Origin: Vesta saturnalis
Lineage: Eukaryota; Arthropoda; Insecta; Coleoptera; Lampyridae
Length of the DNA stretch: 64,000 nucleotides
Assembly (NCBI GenBank): GCA_036346205.1
Contig: JARFJB010001912.1
Location: 124,001 to 188,000, forward strand
Direction: 5' to 3'
The position numbers were made by a program, and so were the translations under genes. The stretch's first letter is position 1. Every line of letters begins with the position of its first letter. The notes beneath the pieces were generated by a model that had not been told where the DNA came from, did no database searches, and saw only the letters and a list, made by a program, of their open reading frames with translations. This document shows positions 46,320 to 57,929 of this stretch, piece by piece.

Positions 46320-47690
46320 CTTTTTGTACTTTGCAAGGTAGCGAGTAACGAGAAAAAAGACAAATAAAGAATGTTGAACTATTTTTGTAAAATAAATACA
46401 CCTGTAAGTAGGGTAAACACAACCCACCTGTCAAGTAAAAAATACCTAATGACAAAATGATACACACACACAGTAACTAATTAGGTGCATACATTATTCC
46501 ATCCAAAATTCTATAAAAATTTGTCCGATAAAATTTTTCAAAAGCAAAACAAAATGATTTTTGTTTGACAACTATTAATTAGTGGTCATTTTTTTCTTAA
46601 CTTAAAGTTAAGGTTAAGGAGCTTTGTATCTTTTCACTAAAATGTCTATTAGAATTAGCAAACGTTACAGAAAAACTTCATGCTGGTTACGTATCTAATA
46701 GAAATGTTAGCGAAAAAGGAAGAAAGGACTAAAATTTTCACTTTTTACAAAATTTATAAACAAAATTATGGATATTTTAGCTATAGAGTGTAAACCAAAC
46801 TTTAAGGAGCGTTATTTATAAATGAATTAAAACACAAAGCAAATACCTGTAGCACGAGTTCTACTAAAGAGAAGGTTAAACAATCATAATTCCAATAAGT
46901 GGATAAAGGAAATAAGTTATTTTTGTACAAGGGGACGATTAATTATATTAAAAGTGTTCCTGATGAAAATTTTAAATGATCTTACCTCCACGATCCAAAA
47001 AGAATTTAAACGGAATTTAGACAATTGTAATACATGTTTTAGAGTATTTCAAAAAATCCAAATGACGAAGAGGAATTCTTTAGTTTATGAGCGAGCATAG
47101 AACTATGTTAAAATAACATGCCACTAAGACACGCAGTTTGGTATATCAATTGACCTAATCACATTTTAGCTAAATTGTTAGTACAACAAATTAACGTTTA
47201 GAGCATAAAGCAAAATATTTCATAAACTAGTAAAAATTGTGCATGACTTATGCAGACTAAACGCATTTCCTTGCGAGATATTCGATACCTAGCAACACCT
47301 TCGATGGCTTCCCAACGGGATTTGTGTATAGATAAAGATTTAGCAATGATCCAAAATGATGACCAACATCACAAAACCTTAAAATTTAATTTTTGATAAT
47401 GTATGAAGCAAGTTGGGCCATTTCCCAACGAAATTGGTGCATAAGTAAAGATGATGGCCATCACTGTAAAACCAATGTTTGTTTCTTGCCTATGGTCGCA
47501 ATGCGTTTGACATTTTTCTTAAAAGAATGGACATATAAATACAAATTCTCAATATTGCGGACAAAGTATCCAGTCAAAATATGAGTCAATTACTGGGAAC
47601 TAATAGCTAGTTGGAAGGGCGGGCCAATGAAGGCCGGGTACACAAATTACACTTGCTTGAATGTATTTATTTTCTGTTACATAAAAATAT
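46320..47690. other. AT-rich non-coding stretch
   Basis: No coding similarity or clear repeat seen; the 63-codon frame at 47393-47584 is unsupported. Confidence 0.45.
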
Positions 47691-47698
47691 ACTTAATG

Positions 47699-47979
47699 TA
47701 TTCGAATTAATACTACAATTTGCGGTCCTCTCAACCTCAAGGGTGAAATAACGACGTCAGCGATTGATACGAATTGTATCAGCAACAACGTAGTCCAGCT
47801 CTTCTTTACGAAAATATTAGACCTCTACGGCTTCGAAGCGGAACTCCAAGTAGTATCTGCGGAGGATATCTTCAGAGAGAAAACGGCGGTTGCAGATACT
47901 ACTAAAACTACAGATATTTTGGAAGAAAGAGCGGTTAAGAGTCTAGACAAATGTCACAGTTTCCCTGTTTACCAATGAT
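47699..47979 (+). other. Open segment, possible exon or gene fragment, unidentified
   Basis: About 90 codons stay open without an internal ATG start, ending at a TGA (47977-47979). The encoded sequence contains NVVQLFFTKILDLYGFEAEL and SAEDIFREKTAVADTTKTTD, with a normal mixed composition unlike the low-complexity frames elsewhere. G+C is about 45% against below 30% in the flanks. A pyrimidine-rich run ending in AG (TCCTCTCAACCTCAAG, about 47727-47742) could be a splice acceptor. I recognise no family; it might equally be a transposon fragment. Confidence 0.35.
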
Positions 47980-47984
47980 TAATG

Positions 47985-49800
47985 ATTATTTTCAACTCAT
48001 TTAAATTTGTACGGTCAAGAATTTAAAACGGACATTTTTTTCCCGCAGCGGCCAAGTTTCACAAGTAACTTTAAACTTTTAAAATAAATTTTTGAGCAAG
48101 TGTCTATTAAAATAAAAAAAGTTAATGGGGCAATTAAAATACTATTTTACCTCATAATAGTACGTTGCAAGAACAGAAATATCAACGCAAAATATGGCAA
48201 AATATGCTATGCGTTATCTTGGAAAGGATGAATTGGTATAGAAAGTTACTATATCGCACAGAAAATAATTAGTACTTAAATAACAGTAACAATTAATGAA
48301 AATTATCTTAACTTATACGTATAAATACGAAAGCCAAATAACCACTATTTCCCATATGTTACCATTTGAATTCCACTTTTAAAGTGCATTGTATTTTCTA
48401 CAATAGCGGGTAGATTAATAGATAAATTTTATTTGTACTACTCTGCTAGAGTTGTACTATAACACGATATAGAAGTAGATTTAATTAGAATACTTAATAT
48501 TGAAAGTTATTACCGAAACTTATTTTGTTTATGTGGGAAATATGGCCAGAATCAACGCAATTCTAATCAATGTGTTCACTACCAGAGTCACATATTCTGA
48601 AAGCGTAGATATAATCTATATTCTAGTTAACCCATGACCTTTTTTCTATCGAATTTAAATCTCTATTATTAAATGTAACTTTTATAAAGAAGATGCGTCT
48701 TAATAATTTTTGTAACTAACCCCTTTAAGAGTATTGGTCACAAACCAAGTGTTTAGTTATTTGAATGTGTGTGATTATCTATGCATTAATTGAATGACTT
48801 GTTTGTAATTTTTGCATTCAATACGTGCGTTTCAGTACAAAATATATTACCTTTCACTAACATCAGCCACGTTTTTAATTAAGATATAATGAAAACAGTT
48901 GGTATTTACATTTAACGGTGCCTACTTTTAAATCTTTTTGGTTGATGTGATCTTGCAAATAAAATTATCTTCAAATATAATGATTATTTGAAACCACTTG
49001 CATACATGTTTACGAGTCAGCTCCTTGGTTTCATTCATACGCAAGAACTATCAAAGATCAATAGTTTATCTCTTTTTGTATGTCCTAATTACGGGAGATT
49101 GTTTTAAATTGCTTTTGTCGACAATTCATTTTGGTTCCATAGCGCAATATGAAACTTTGCAAATCTTTTTTATACGGTTCATTTATCAATTCTAGTTTAT
49201 TATGTTCATGATTTGGGAATTTTCTAAACAACTGCCACCAATTAATGGTACTTAACAGTTCTCTTAACAGCGAAGAAACTAATCCTTGCAATACACCAAC
49301 ATTGTTACGAAAACAGACAAATGCATGGGGGCCAAACATGTCCAATTTAGTTCGGAAAATGACAAAATGTACTGTTGCGTTGTTTTTTAATTTTGTGTTG
49401 TACGTCGGTGTATTTTGTTTGTTACAAGTCGTAACACAGCTCCAGTGTTCCAGGTTTTTCCCTCAAATGACATGTTTGGCATACAAATCCTCTACCGGAT
49501 TATTACCAATATGAGCGTACTGGATGTTGTGTTCGATAGGCTGTACATTATGTGCGTGAGTGTTCTCTTAAAAATGATGACGAACAGGGCAACAGCAACG
49601 GCTAACAGACCATACACGGACTACGCTAAGAAATAGTTTGAGCTATTTGTTCTTTGATGTTTACTAATATTTGGAGCTGTGAGATTTTGGTTGGGCACGT
49701 TCAATTAATAATCTGATTTTAGGTTGTTAATTCAGTTTGATCTAAGTGCAAGATCAGCACTTTGTTTTGATTAGTGTTCTTCTTTGATTATAGATAATAT
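47985..49800. other. AT-rich non-coding stretch
   Basis: Short frames at 48998, 49085, 49245 and 49415 overlap each other on both strands and show no similarity. No repeat structure was seen. Confidence 0.45.
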
Positions 49801-49803
49801 ATA

Positions 49804-51068
49804 CGAGGTTCGTTTGATGGAAGTGTGACTTTTCAAAGTTGGCAACCCTAACGTGACGATATTATGTTGCATACTTCAGCCATCTTTTAGAAGCCCGCTG
49901 TCAAAATTTCGTGAAAATCCGTCAGTTACTTTATGTTTGATAGTCAATCAAATAAGACACGTTTTGTATTTAATTAAAAATGGATAAAAAGGAATTTCAT
50001 GTTTTAATAAAACACTATCTTTTACGAAAAATCATCAAACAAACAGAAGAGAAATTACGCAAATATTACGGCGAACCTGCTCCGTTCCATGGAATACTTA
50101 GCAAGTGGTTTGCTGCTTTTAAAAGTGGGCATATGGGCACGAAAGATGCGGAACGTCCAGGACAGTCGAATACGGTTACCTCTCAAGAAACAATCGATAA
50201 AGTCAGTTCCATCACCAGAAGTGATCATCGAGTTAAAGTGCGAGAGATAGCTAATGAACTGCGTATTTCAACGGAACGAGTGCATAATATCTTGCACCAA
50301 CATTTAAATATGAAAAAGTTAAGTACAAGATGGGTGCCGCGTTTGTTAATAAAAGCACAAATGTATACACGTGTTTCGATTTCAAGTGACTGTTTGGTGA
50401 AGTTGAAGCATAATCCAAGCGAATGATTTCGTCGATACGTTACCGTGGATGAAACATGGATTCACCATTACACACCTGAGACGAAAATGCAGTCGAAACA
50501 ATAAACTTCTGCGAATCAATGTGTCCCCAAAAAGCCATAAACCGTTTTTTCTGCCAACAAAGTTATAGTCATGGTATTTTGGGACTTTCAAGGGGTACTC
50601 CTTATTGATTCATGCAGAAGGGCAGAACTAAAACTGGTGAGTGTTATTCGAACTTATGAACACGATTTGATGCGGAATTAAGAAAGAAATGAAAAGATTT
50701 AAACAAAAAGAAAGTTATTCTCCACCATTCGTCCGTTATTGTATCCAATAAATTAATTGAATTGGGTTATCAATTAGTGATCCTCCATATTTGCCAGATC
50801 TGGCTCCAAGTGATTTCTTCTTGTTCCCAAACTTGAAGAAGTAGCTCGGAGGACAGAGATTTCATACAAATGAAGAAGTGATGGAAGCAACGGATGCATA
50901 TTTTGCAGAGTTTTCAAAAAATTATTTTTCTGAAGGTTTAAAAAAGTTGGAAAGCCGTTGGAATAAGTGTATAGAATTAAAAGGAAATTATGTAGACAAA
51001 CAAAATATATTTTTGCCTTAAAACAAGTTTTTTTATTGAGAAGTTACTCTTCCGTCAAACCACCCTCG
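49804..51068 (+). mobile_element. mariner element, 1265 bp, with TA duplication
   Basis: Left end CGAGGTTCGTTTGATGGAAG and right end, inverted, CGAGGGTGGTTTGACGGAAG form inverted ends of about 28 bp. A TA lies just outside each (49802-49803 and 51069-51070). Length and layout fit a classical DD34D mariner. Confidence 0.92.
49980..51021 (+). pseudogene. mariner transposase, frameshifted, second Asp lost
   Basis: The start MDKKEFHVLIKHYLLRK at 49980 opens a 148-codon frame with the paired helix-turn-helix domain (KVREIANELRISTERVHNIL) and LSTRWVPRLL, the mariner linker signature WVPREL-like. After a frameshift near 50420 come YVTVDETWIHHYTPE (first Asp, 50448-50450), VFWD and, near 50705-50760, the region of the second Asp. 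That region reads LHHSSVIVSNK where HQDNA is expected, so the residue is lost. LPDLAPSDFFLFP keeps the third Asp (50811-50813). The C-terminus YFAEFSKNYFSEGLKKLESR is intact to 51021. Dead copy. Confidence 0.88.
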
Positions 51069-51074
51069 TAAATA

Positions 51075-51505
51075 CGGAATTTGAAAGTCCGCTGTGCCTA
51101 TTTTTGCGTACTATGCACCTAGTTATTTACTAATTTGTATGACATATGTTTGATTAGTTGCACAAGATATATCGATTCTTCCAGGTTAGGTTCATTACTT
51201 TATTCTTGCTTGTCCAACATATTAACAATTATTCTATTATTTTGAATGTACGCTTATTTACATTTGTGTTCTATCGTGCTGTCTTATTCTTTTGTATTAT
51301 TCTTTTAGCTACACCGATTTTAATCTTCGTGTACACTTTTGTTTCCGGTAGCCTAAATAACCCAAGTGGCGTTAACAGTATACGGGAATACGAGAATACG
51401 GGAATAAGTTATTGAACGTTCAGACTCTTTTTCTTTGCATAACCAATTTCACGTTTTTAATTTCTCATCGATAGGAAAAGTTATCGTAATCGGTCAAAGA
51501 ATTCG
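51075..51505. other. Non-coding stretch
   Basis: An 85-codon frame at 51158-51415 encodes a hydrophobic Phe/Leu/Ile-rich sequence of the kind expected by chance from T-rich DNA. No family recognised. Confidence 0.4.
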
Positions 51506-51509
51506 AACT

Positions 51510-53320
51510 TTTTTTTAACTTATAGTACTCCTGAACAGGCTAAGATTTGCCTAACGTTATAAAGCAGTCAGGAACACTGGGAGGGTTTAGGGATATTGTT
51601 AGGCTGCCGAGGAATGTTTATGAATGGCTACCTTAAATCGCTTGGAAGAAAACAGGAACTGGGTAGTGCATTCCACAATTTGGTCGCCGTGTGGAAAAGT
51701 GTAGATTGAGCCCGTTTAGTGTGACACGATGGAATTTTGAGTGCGTAATTATGGTGTGAATAGGCAAACCGAGTGTTCCTAGCGAAGATGGCCTGCGAAG
51801 GTATTAAGGAGTGCATTTCGGTGACGCACTTGCCATGGTAATAGCGATAGAACAAGAAAAGAACCGAACCTATTCTTCTATGCTCAAGAGACTGTAGGTC
51901 AGAAGTCAGAGACGGGTCATTTATAAGCCTGATAGCTCCTTTTTGGATGCGGTTTACCATATCAAGGACGTATTGGGGAGCACTGACCCAGAGGGAATTG
52001 TATTCCAGATGAGGTCGAATTTGAGCCTTATACAGTAAACGGAGTTGTTGCGATGTGAAGTACTGCTTAGATCTGTATAGAAAGCCCAGTTTACGGATAA
52101 CTGTTTTGCTGGCTGATAAAAGTTCTTCAACCCAGGAAAAGTGTGGGAGTTATCACTGATCCTTGGGGTACTCCTACGTGAATAGTAGTTTCGAAAAGAA
52201 GCCATCGACGACAACGCGTATACGTCTTTTGCCAAGAAAGCTGGATATCCAATTGATGAGCGTATTTCAGAAAACCGAACCAAGTGAGCTTGTCAAGTAG
52301 ACACGTGTGCCAAACCTGGCCAAAAGCTTTTGAAATATCTAAGGCTATTACTACTGTTTCACCGGACCTCTCTAATGTGTTATTCCAAACTTGGGTGACA
52401 TATGAAAGAAGATCACCCGTTGAACGAGTCTGAACCCATACTGGTGGTCGTTTAAGGGTTTATTGGACTCGAGGAACGAAAGTAGTTGGTGGTTGATCGC
52501 ATTCTCCACGATTTTAGACAGAATGGAAGTGATAGCTATTCATCGATAGTTTGAGGGACCGGTTTTGCCGCCCTTCTTAGGAATAGGTTGGATATTTGCC
52601 AACTTCTACGATGAGGGAAACTCTCCAGATGACATGTAGATCGAAAAGGGTTTGGACAATACAGGTACTACCTCGGGGTAACATTTTTAAGGACGATAAC
52701 TGGAATACAGTCAGGGCCAGTCGCCTTGTTTGAGTCAAGTTTATTGATAATTGATTCCAGGAGCTTGTAACGACAGTGGATTGATTAATAGCGTATGTGG
52801 TAGATTTGGGAGACGGTACAGTTTTACCAGAATCATTGAGACATGAATTTGATACAAAGTAATCGACAAAGTGGTTGGCTTTTTCAGCAGGATCAGCTAC
52901 TACAGCTCCGTCGCGAGACGTCATGGGAAGAAAGGAAGATGTACTAGTTTTTACTGATGGCTTCACTTAATGACCAAAATTTACGACCACCCAAAGGACA
53001 TGAGACTAATTCTTTGCATTTACGTTCTTCAAACATATTTTTGGCCTTGGGACGGATCGACGAATCGATGTCAGAGTGTGGGCGTCTCGCCCTGCTCACC
53101 TGGGGTATAGCATTTGTTTTAGAACTCGTGATTTTAAGGGTATATTCGTTAAAACGCCAGGCTTGGCTAGTGCGTGTTGGTGAGTACATAAGGAATAGAG
53201 GAGAAAGTGACCGGCAGCCCTTACCGAGCTCAGAAAATTGGAGCACCAATATTAAGGAGCCCAGTGTAGGGGTGATGGTATTTCACCGGGCGGTATGTGG
53301 TATACATGCCTTCCACCTAT
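51510..53320 (-). mobile_element. Second copy of the 8.2-11.4 kb non-LTR family, internally deleted
   Basis: Starting from the 3' end (poly-A seen as T8 near 51510, then CTCCTGAACAGGCTAAG) and reading to the shared 5' leader (GGCAGCCCTTACCGAGCTCA at 53213), the sequence follows the nested copy at 8158-11419. Two internal deletions remove the endonuclease and the stretch holding the FADD box. Both copies end at the same 5' position near CATGCCTTCCACCTA. Confidence 0.87.
51628..53249 (-). pseudogene. RT remnant of the second non-LTR copy
   Basis: The minus-strand frames contain ERKCKELVSCPLGGRKFWSL (about 53020), FLPMTSRDGAVVADPAEKAN (about 52930) and the block corresponding to GPDSIPA of the other copy, frameshifted. 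Further down, in another frame, are SWKNFYQ-like and KQLSVNWAFYTDLSSTS. The C-terminal part from 51960 reads NRIQKGAIRLINDPSLTSDL, ARNTRFAYSHHNYALKI and HTATKLWNALPSSC. No FADD motif is found, because sequence corresponding to about 8800-9200 of the first copy is missing. It cannot be active. Confidence 0.83.
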
Positions 53321-53329
53321 GAAGTAGAA

Positions 53330-54810
53330 TATTAGAGCTGAAAAGGAGACATTAATTAGTTTACATTGCATCATACAAGAAAATTTTTTTTTGTACGATT
53401 GCTGAATAAAGTAATTGTACTGAAAACAAAGCCGGATATTCATTAACCCAATCTAATTAAGATCGTGCATAAGTTGTATAGTGCCCCAATATGTTTATGG
53501 TTAGTTTCGTAGGTGTTGACAGCATTAAGATTGAAATAAATTTTTTACTTTGGTTTATTATTTAGGTTCCAACTTGCATATGATTTCCATTTTAAGCTAA
53601 TCAGATCTGTTTATTATAGTCGTGATACTTAACCTCTCTATTTTTGTTAACTTCCTTTTTATTTAATTGACTCTGTTAGCCCTCCCCACTTTAATTACCT
53701 ACTTTTAGGTTACTTACAATTTACTTACAATTAAAATTAAATATAGTAACAATGGTAAAAGTTAGATTAAATTTCAAATTTTCTGTTAAAGAAAAATATA
53801 ATATAAAATTATATGAAATATAATGTAATAATTAAACTTAGAATTTAATATAGTACCAAAACTAAAATTGTATTAACTTTTAAATTTGAAAACCCTACCG
53901 GTTATTCGATTTTATGAGCTTCAACGGTCGCCTGGCATAGGTTTAAAGGAACCGTATTTTTTTGTAGAAATTCAATGCTATAGCAATCTTAGATATCATT
54001 TACTTGCCTTTTCTATTCATTTAAAGAACCTTTTCACGTATTGCAAAAATTTTACTGTTTTGATTATTATTATTTTCGTTTATTATTAATATTCAACCCG
54101 ATAAAAATCTATTGCATCATACTTCGTGTTTTAATAAAATTAGATTGTTCCCTACGGGATTTGCTTTCATTTATTTGAGAAAAGAGAAAGTATTTTTTTT
54201 CGAATTTCAATTACAAACTAGAGCTAGTTATTTGTTTATTTTATCCATTTATGTGCTTTTTTTTTAATACTTTGGATTACGGATCCGATTCAGTTACTTA
54301 TTTTTATCATTCAAGCTAATAAAATGATTCTTATGAGAATGGTTACGCCTGGATTTCTTACAGAAAGGGGTTTATTAAATACAAAGCTGTGCATTTTTAT
54401 GAATCACATTCGGTCTATTTTTCCTACAGTTACAGATATGTATTAATGATTGTTTCATACTCCGCGCTGGCGTGTGATAAAATAAGTTATTTTAACGGTT
54501 CTCTATAATTCATTGTTAGTGCAAAAATGTTTACCGGTTTGAGTTCAAGACAAAATGGTGGTATTTGCGTTTTAAGTTTACTTTACAATTCTATGAGTTT
54601 AACAATCACATCTGGTATGGGCATAAAAGATCCGTATTCTTTCGTAAAAATTCAACCCTGTAGCAATCCCAAATGTTATTTACGCACCTTTTTTACACGT
54701 CACAAAAATTCTACTGGTTAGATTATAATTTTCTTTATCCATTATTAATATTCAAACCGCTGGGTATAAAAATTTGTTCAAAAACTCTTTATAGATTTCG
54801 AAATTGACAT
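53330..54810. repeat. AT-rich segment with two diverged direct repeats
   Basis: Segments at about 53935-54117 and 54612-54777 are related: both encode G(I/M)G(L/I)K(E/D)PY.FV(E/K)IQ and end in TATTAATATTCAA(A/C)CC. The repeats are about 680 bp apart with no recognisable gene in them. A third, weaker trace near 54345 (ACGCCTGGATTTC) suggests an old tandem array. Confidence 0.5.
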
Positions 54811-54944
54811 TTTAATCACTAATCGAAGGTAGGAGCGGGAGCCACCCCAAACACGCCCTGTCGCTTTGACGACCAGACTTGTAAGGTGGAACTGAGACCG
54901 GAAATATCCGTTTTGATGTCCCCTGAGTAAAAAAAGTGGTTTTT

Positions 54945-55890
54945 GAAAAATGACAAGATGTATGTCTGTTCGTGCATGTATGCGTATCCGTGTGCGATTG
55001 TGTGTGCGTGTGCGAGTGTGTGTCATATGTGCGTGTGCGTGTGCGTGTCGTGTGCGTGCGTGTGCGGTGCGTGTGCGGTGCGGTGCGTGTGTGCAATGTG
55101 TCGTGTGCCTGGGCGTGTGCGTGTGCTTGAGCGTGTGCGTGTGCGCTGTGCGTGGCGATGTAGGTGTGCTGTACCGTGTGCGTGTGCGTGTGCGTGAGTG
55201 TGGTGCGTGAATGCAGTGTTGCGTGTGCGTGTCCGTGTGCGTGTACGTGTGTGCGTGTGCTGTGTGCGTGTGCGTGTGCGTGTGCGTGTGCGTGTGCGTG
55301 TGCGTGTGTGCGTGTGCGGTGCGTGTGCTGTGTGCGTGTGCGTGTGCGTGTGCGTGTGTCGTGTGCGTGTGTGCGTGTGCGTGTGTCGTGTGTGCGTGTG
55401 CGTGTGCGTGTGCGTGTGTCGTGTGCGTGTGCGTGTGCGTGTGCGTGTGCGTGTGCGTGCGGTGTGCGTGTCGTGTGTGTGTGTGCGTGTGCGTGTGCGT
55501 GTGCGTGTGCGTGTCGTGCGTGTGCGTGTGCGTGTGCGTGGTGCGTGTGTTCGTGTGCGTGTGCGTGTGCGTGTGTGTGTTGTGCGTGTGGTGTGCGTGT
55601 CGTGTTCGTGTGCGTGTGCTTGTGCGTGTGCGTGTGCGTTTGCTTGTGCGAGTGCGTATATGTATGTGTGCGTGTGCGTGTGCGTGTGCGTGTGCGGTGC
55701 AGTGCGTATATTATGTGTGCGTGTGCGTGTGCGTGTGCATGTGCGTGTGCTGTGCGTGTGCGTGCGCGTGTGCGTGTGCGTGTGCGTGGTGTGCGTGTGC
55801 GTGTGTGTGCGTGTGCGTGTGCGTGTGCGTGTGCGTGTGCGTGTCCGTGTGCGTGTGCGTGTGCGTGTGGGTGCGTGTGCGTGTGCGTCT
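54945..55890. repeat. GTGTGC-type hexamer array, about 930 bp
   Basis: Tandem GTGCGT/GTGTGC hexamers with short variants (GTGCGGTGC, GTGTCGTGTGC). All reading frames are open over long distances and give Cys-Val, Arg-Val or Cys-Ala repeats, which are artefacts. The alternating purine-pyrimidine sequence is of the kind that can adopt Z-DNA. Confidence 0.95.
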
Positions 55891-55899
55891 GACCTTTAT

Positions 55900-57230
55900 T
55901 GTTGATTTTACAAATTTCGGGTACTATTCCAATGATCTAGCAGCCTTCACGTATATGGTCATATATGTCAGCAAGGCTCTTATGCCTTCCAGCGATAATC
56001 AGGTACTTTGGATGTAACGTAACAGTAAAATGTGAGCAGAAAATTTTAGAAGGGATGCTGTTAGAAATGTAGGTAGTACAGAGATGCTAAACGAAGGTAA
56101 ATATAAGTACGATGTTTAATTCATTATGACCGTTCATACCTCTTACAGATGACAAACGAGCCGGTAGTGAACATTAAACGTAATTTCGATTGAAGTGTCT
56201 ATATATGTAAAGAATTAGTATTGAATTTTAATTTAATTTAATTTAATTACCATAAGCTTTCAATTATATCCGCCTTTTAAGAGCGTTAGTAATACTTTTA
56301 CTTAACCAAGTATTACTTTAAGTGAGAATTTTCCAAAAAATGATGCTTTAGCATCCAGAACCAGAAACGAAAAATTCTCTAGAAATTCACCATCCACCAT
56401 CAAGGGCGATCTTAAAAAGGAAGAAGGAAAAATTGGCCAACACCCTAAAAATCAATTTTACAAACTTGAGAAAATTTGTATTTAACCATTGTTGCCAAAA
56501 GTTAAAAATGTGTAGAAAATATATATTTATTATATGTATATGTATTATTTGACCCTAATAGATCCCAGGTTCCTTTTTAACTGTTTTATATTAAATGATC
56601 CGAAATCTTAGAGATGTCGCTGAAGGTATTAAATTTGACTTATTTTAACTAAATAAGAGATGTGTACGAAAGTTACATACGTTAATTTAAATGCAATTAG
56701 AGATGCGTAAAAATTTGCGAAATAGTGAGTTGGACGCATTCAACCTAAGAATAAATTGCTGTTTTTAGCAAGTAAATTTGACCAAATGACGAACGTTATC
56801 AAAAAGAAACGTTTTCCAATTAAACACGTAACAGTATTTTTCGACGAATTTTGGTATCCCGGTATCGACGTGTAATAAATTTTAAGGTTTTGTAAATTTT
56901 CCATCACGCTTAATTTTGTTGTAGTTGCGTATTTTTGGTGTTTTAAATTGAAGAATTAATTATCGTATTTTTATTTAGTTTTGGTCATTTGAGATAATAA
57001 TTTTTGCGTTGAGGTTTATCGAGATTTTAGTTAGTTTTGAGTTTTATTTTCGCAATGGTGCGGCTTTTACATAAAGCTTAGAATTTCATTGGATATTAGG
57101 GCCAATTCGCTTAAATATTTTTGAAATGGGATTTTTAGTTGTGGAGTAGTTATTATTGAGTAAACGTTTTGGTTTCCTGTTAGACCAATCTAAGATCTGT
57201 TCATGACTCTTTCCCGCTATAAATGTTTTA
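55900..57230. other. AT-rich non-coding stretch
   Basis: No coding similarity or repeat seen. Confidence 0.45.
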
Positions 57231-57239
57231 CACAGGTGG

Positions 57240-57490
57240 CCCCTTTTTGACATTTTCTCCCGATCTGGATTTTTTGGAGTTGTGACGAACCTTAAGTAAG
57301 AACCCCGCCCACACCACTAAGCTATGCCGTGGCTCAAATTGCCCTAACGGGCTGGATGCTCTAGCGACTATTTAGGGTCTAACAGTGTGAGTGCGCGTAT
57401 TCGCACGCGTGTGTGTCTGTGACGCACCTTTCGGACGCGATATCACAGAGCCTTGAAACGTCATTGTGTTCAAATTCAGCGTAAATACCT
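57240..57490 (-). repeat. Diverged dispersed repeat with a tRNA-like A-box
   Basis: Related to 45430-45690. On the minus strand it contains TAGCTTAGTGG (about 57337-57327), matching a polymerase III A-box, and about 35 bases later GGTTCGTCACA, an imperfect B-box. Sequence upstream of the A-box is also shared by the two copies, which is atypical for a SINE head, so a SINE is only one possibility. Confidence 0.35.
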
Positions 57491-57849
57491 TATGATCTTA
57501 ATTGTGTGGTCCACAAAAATTTTTAGTGGTGGAGTGGTGCGGGGTAATGAGCAAGAAGGGTATATGCCATTTTTATTTTGGCCGCAATAACTAAAAATCT
57601 TGCATTCAAATTTGTCATAGAAAAATTTTGTGACGATTGGTATAGGAATTACGGAGTAATAAAAATAACGTCAAGAAAATTCGGTTAAATAGGGGTAAAC
57701 TAATGCTAATATCCTAATTTGTTATAATTATTGTTAATCTGGTTTAACAAATTATAGTAATATTCTAATTTTTTAGACTACATCTCATTAATAATACATA
57801 AATTAAAACAAACTTGATAATCGTCCTTTAACTTGAAAAAAGTGAACCT

Positions 57850-57925
57850 AGTCGTCTGGGTGACTGAAGAGTGAATGTTAATAGTTCGTGTGGTGTAGAA
57901 TAAAGGTTCGAATCTGAAAGAGATA
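57850..57925 (+). other. tRNA-like or SINE-like segment with a B-box
   Basis: GGTTCGAATCT (57906-57916) matches the polymerase III B-box well. A loose A-box-like TGGGTGACTGAAGAG stands about 46 bases upstream. No cloverleaf could be drawn with confidence, so this is not called as a tRNA gene. T8 follows within 25 bases. Confidence 0.3.
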
Positions 57926-57929
57926 AACA

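Noticed and set aside
51158..51415. Hydrophobic 85-codon frame, considered as a membrane protein
   Set aside because: T-rich DNA gives Phe/Leu/Ile frames by chance; no signal or family and no supporting context.
54943..56017. Three overlapping plus-strand frames of 235-268 codons rich in Cys, Val, Arg and Ala
   Set aside because: All are products of the GTGTGC array.
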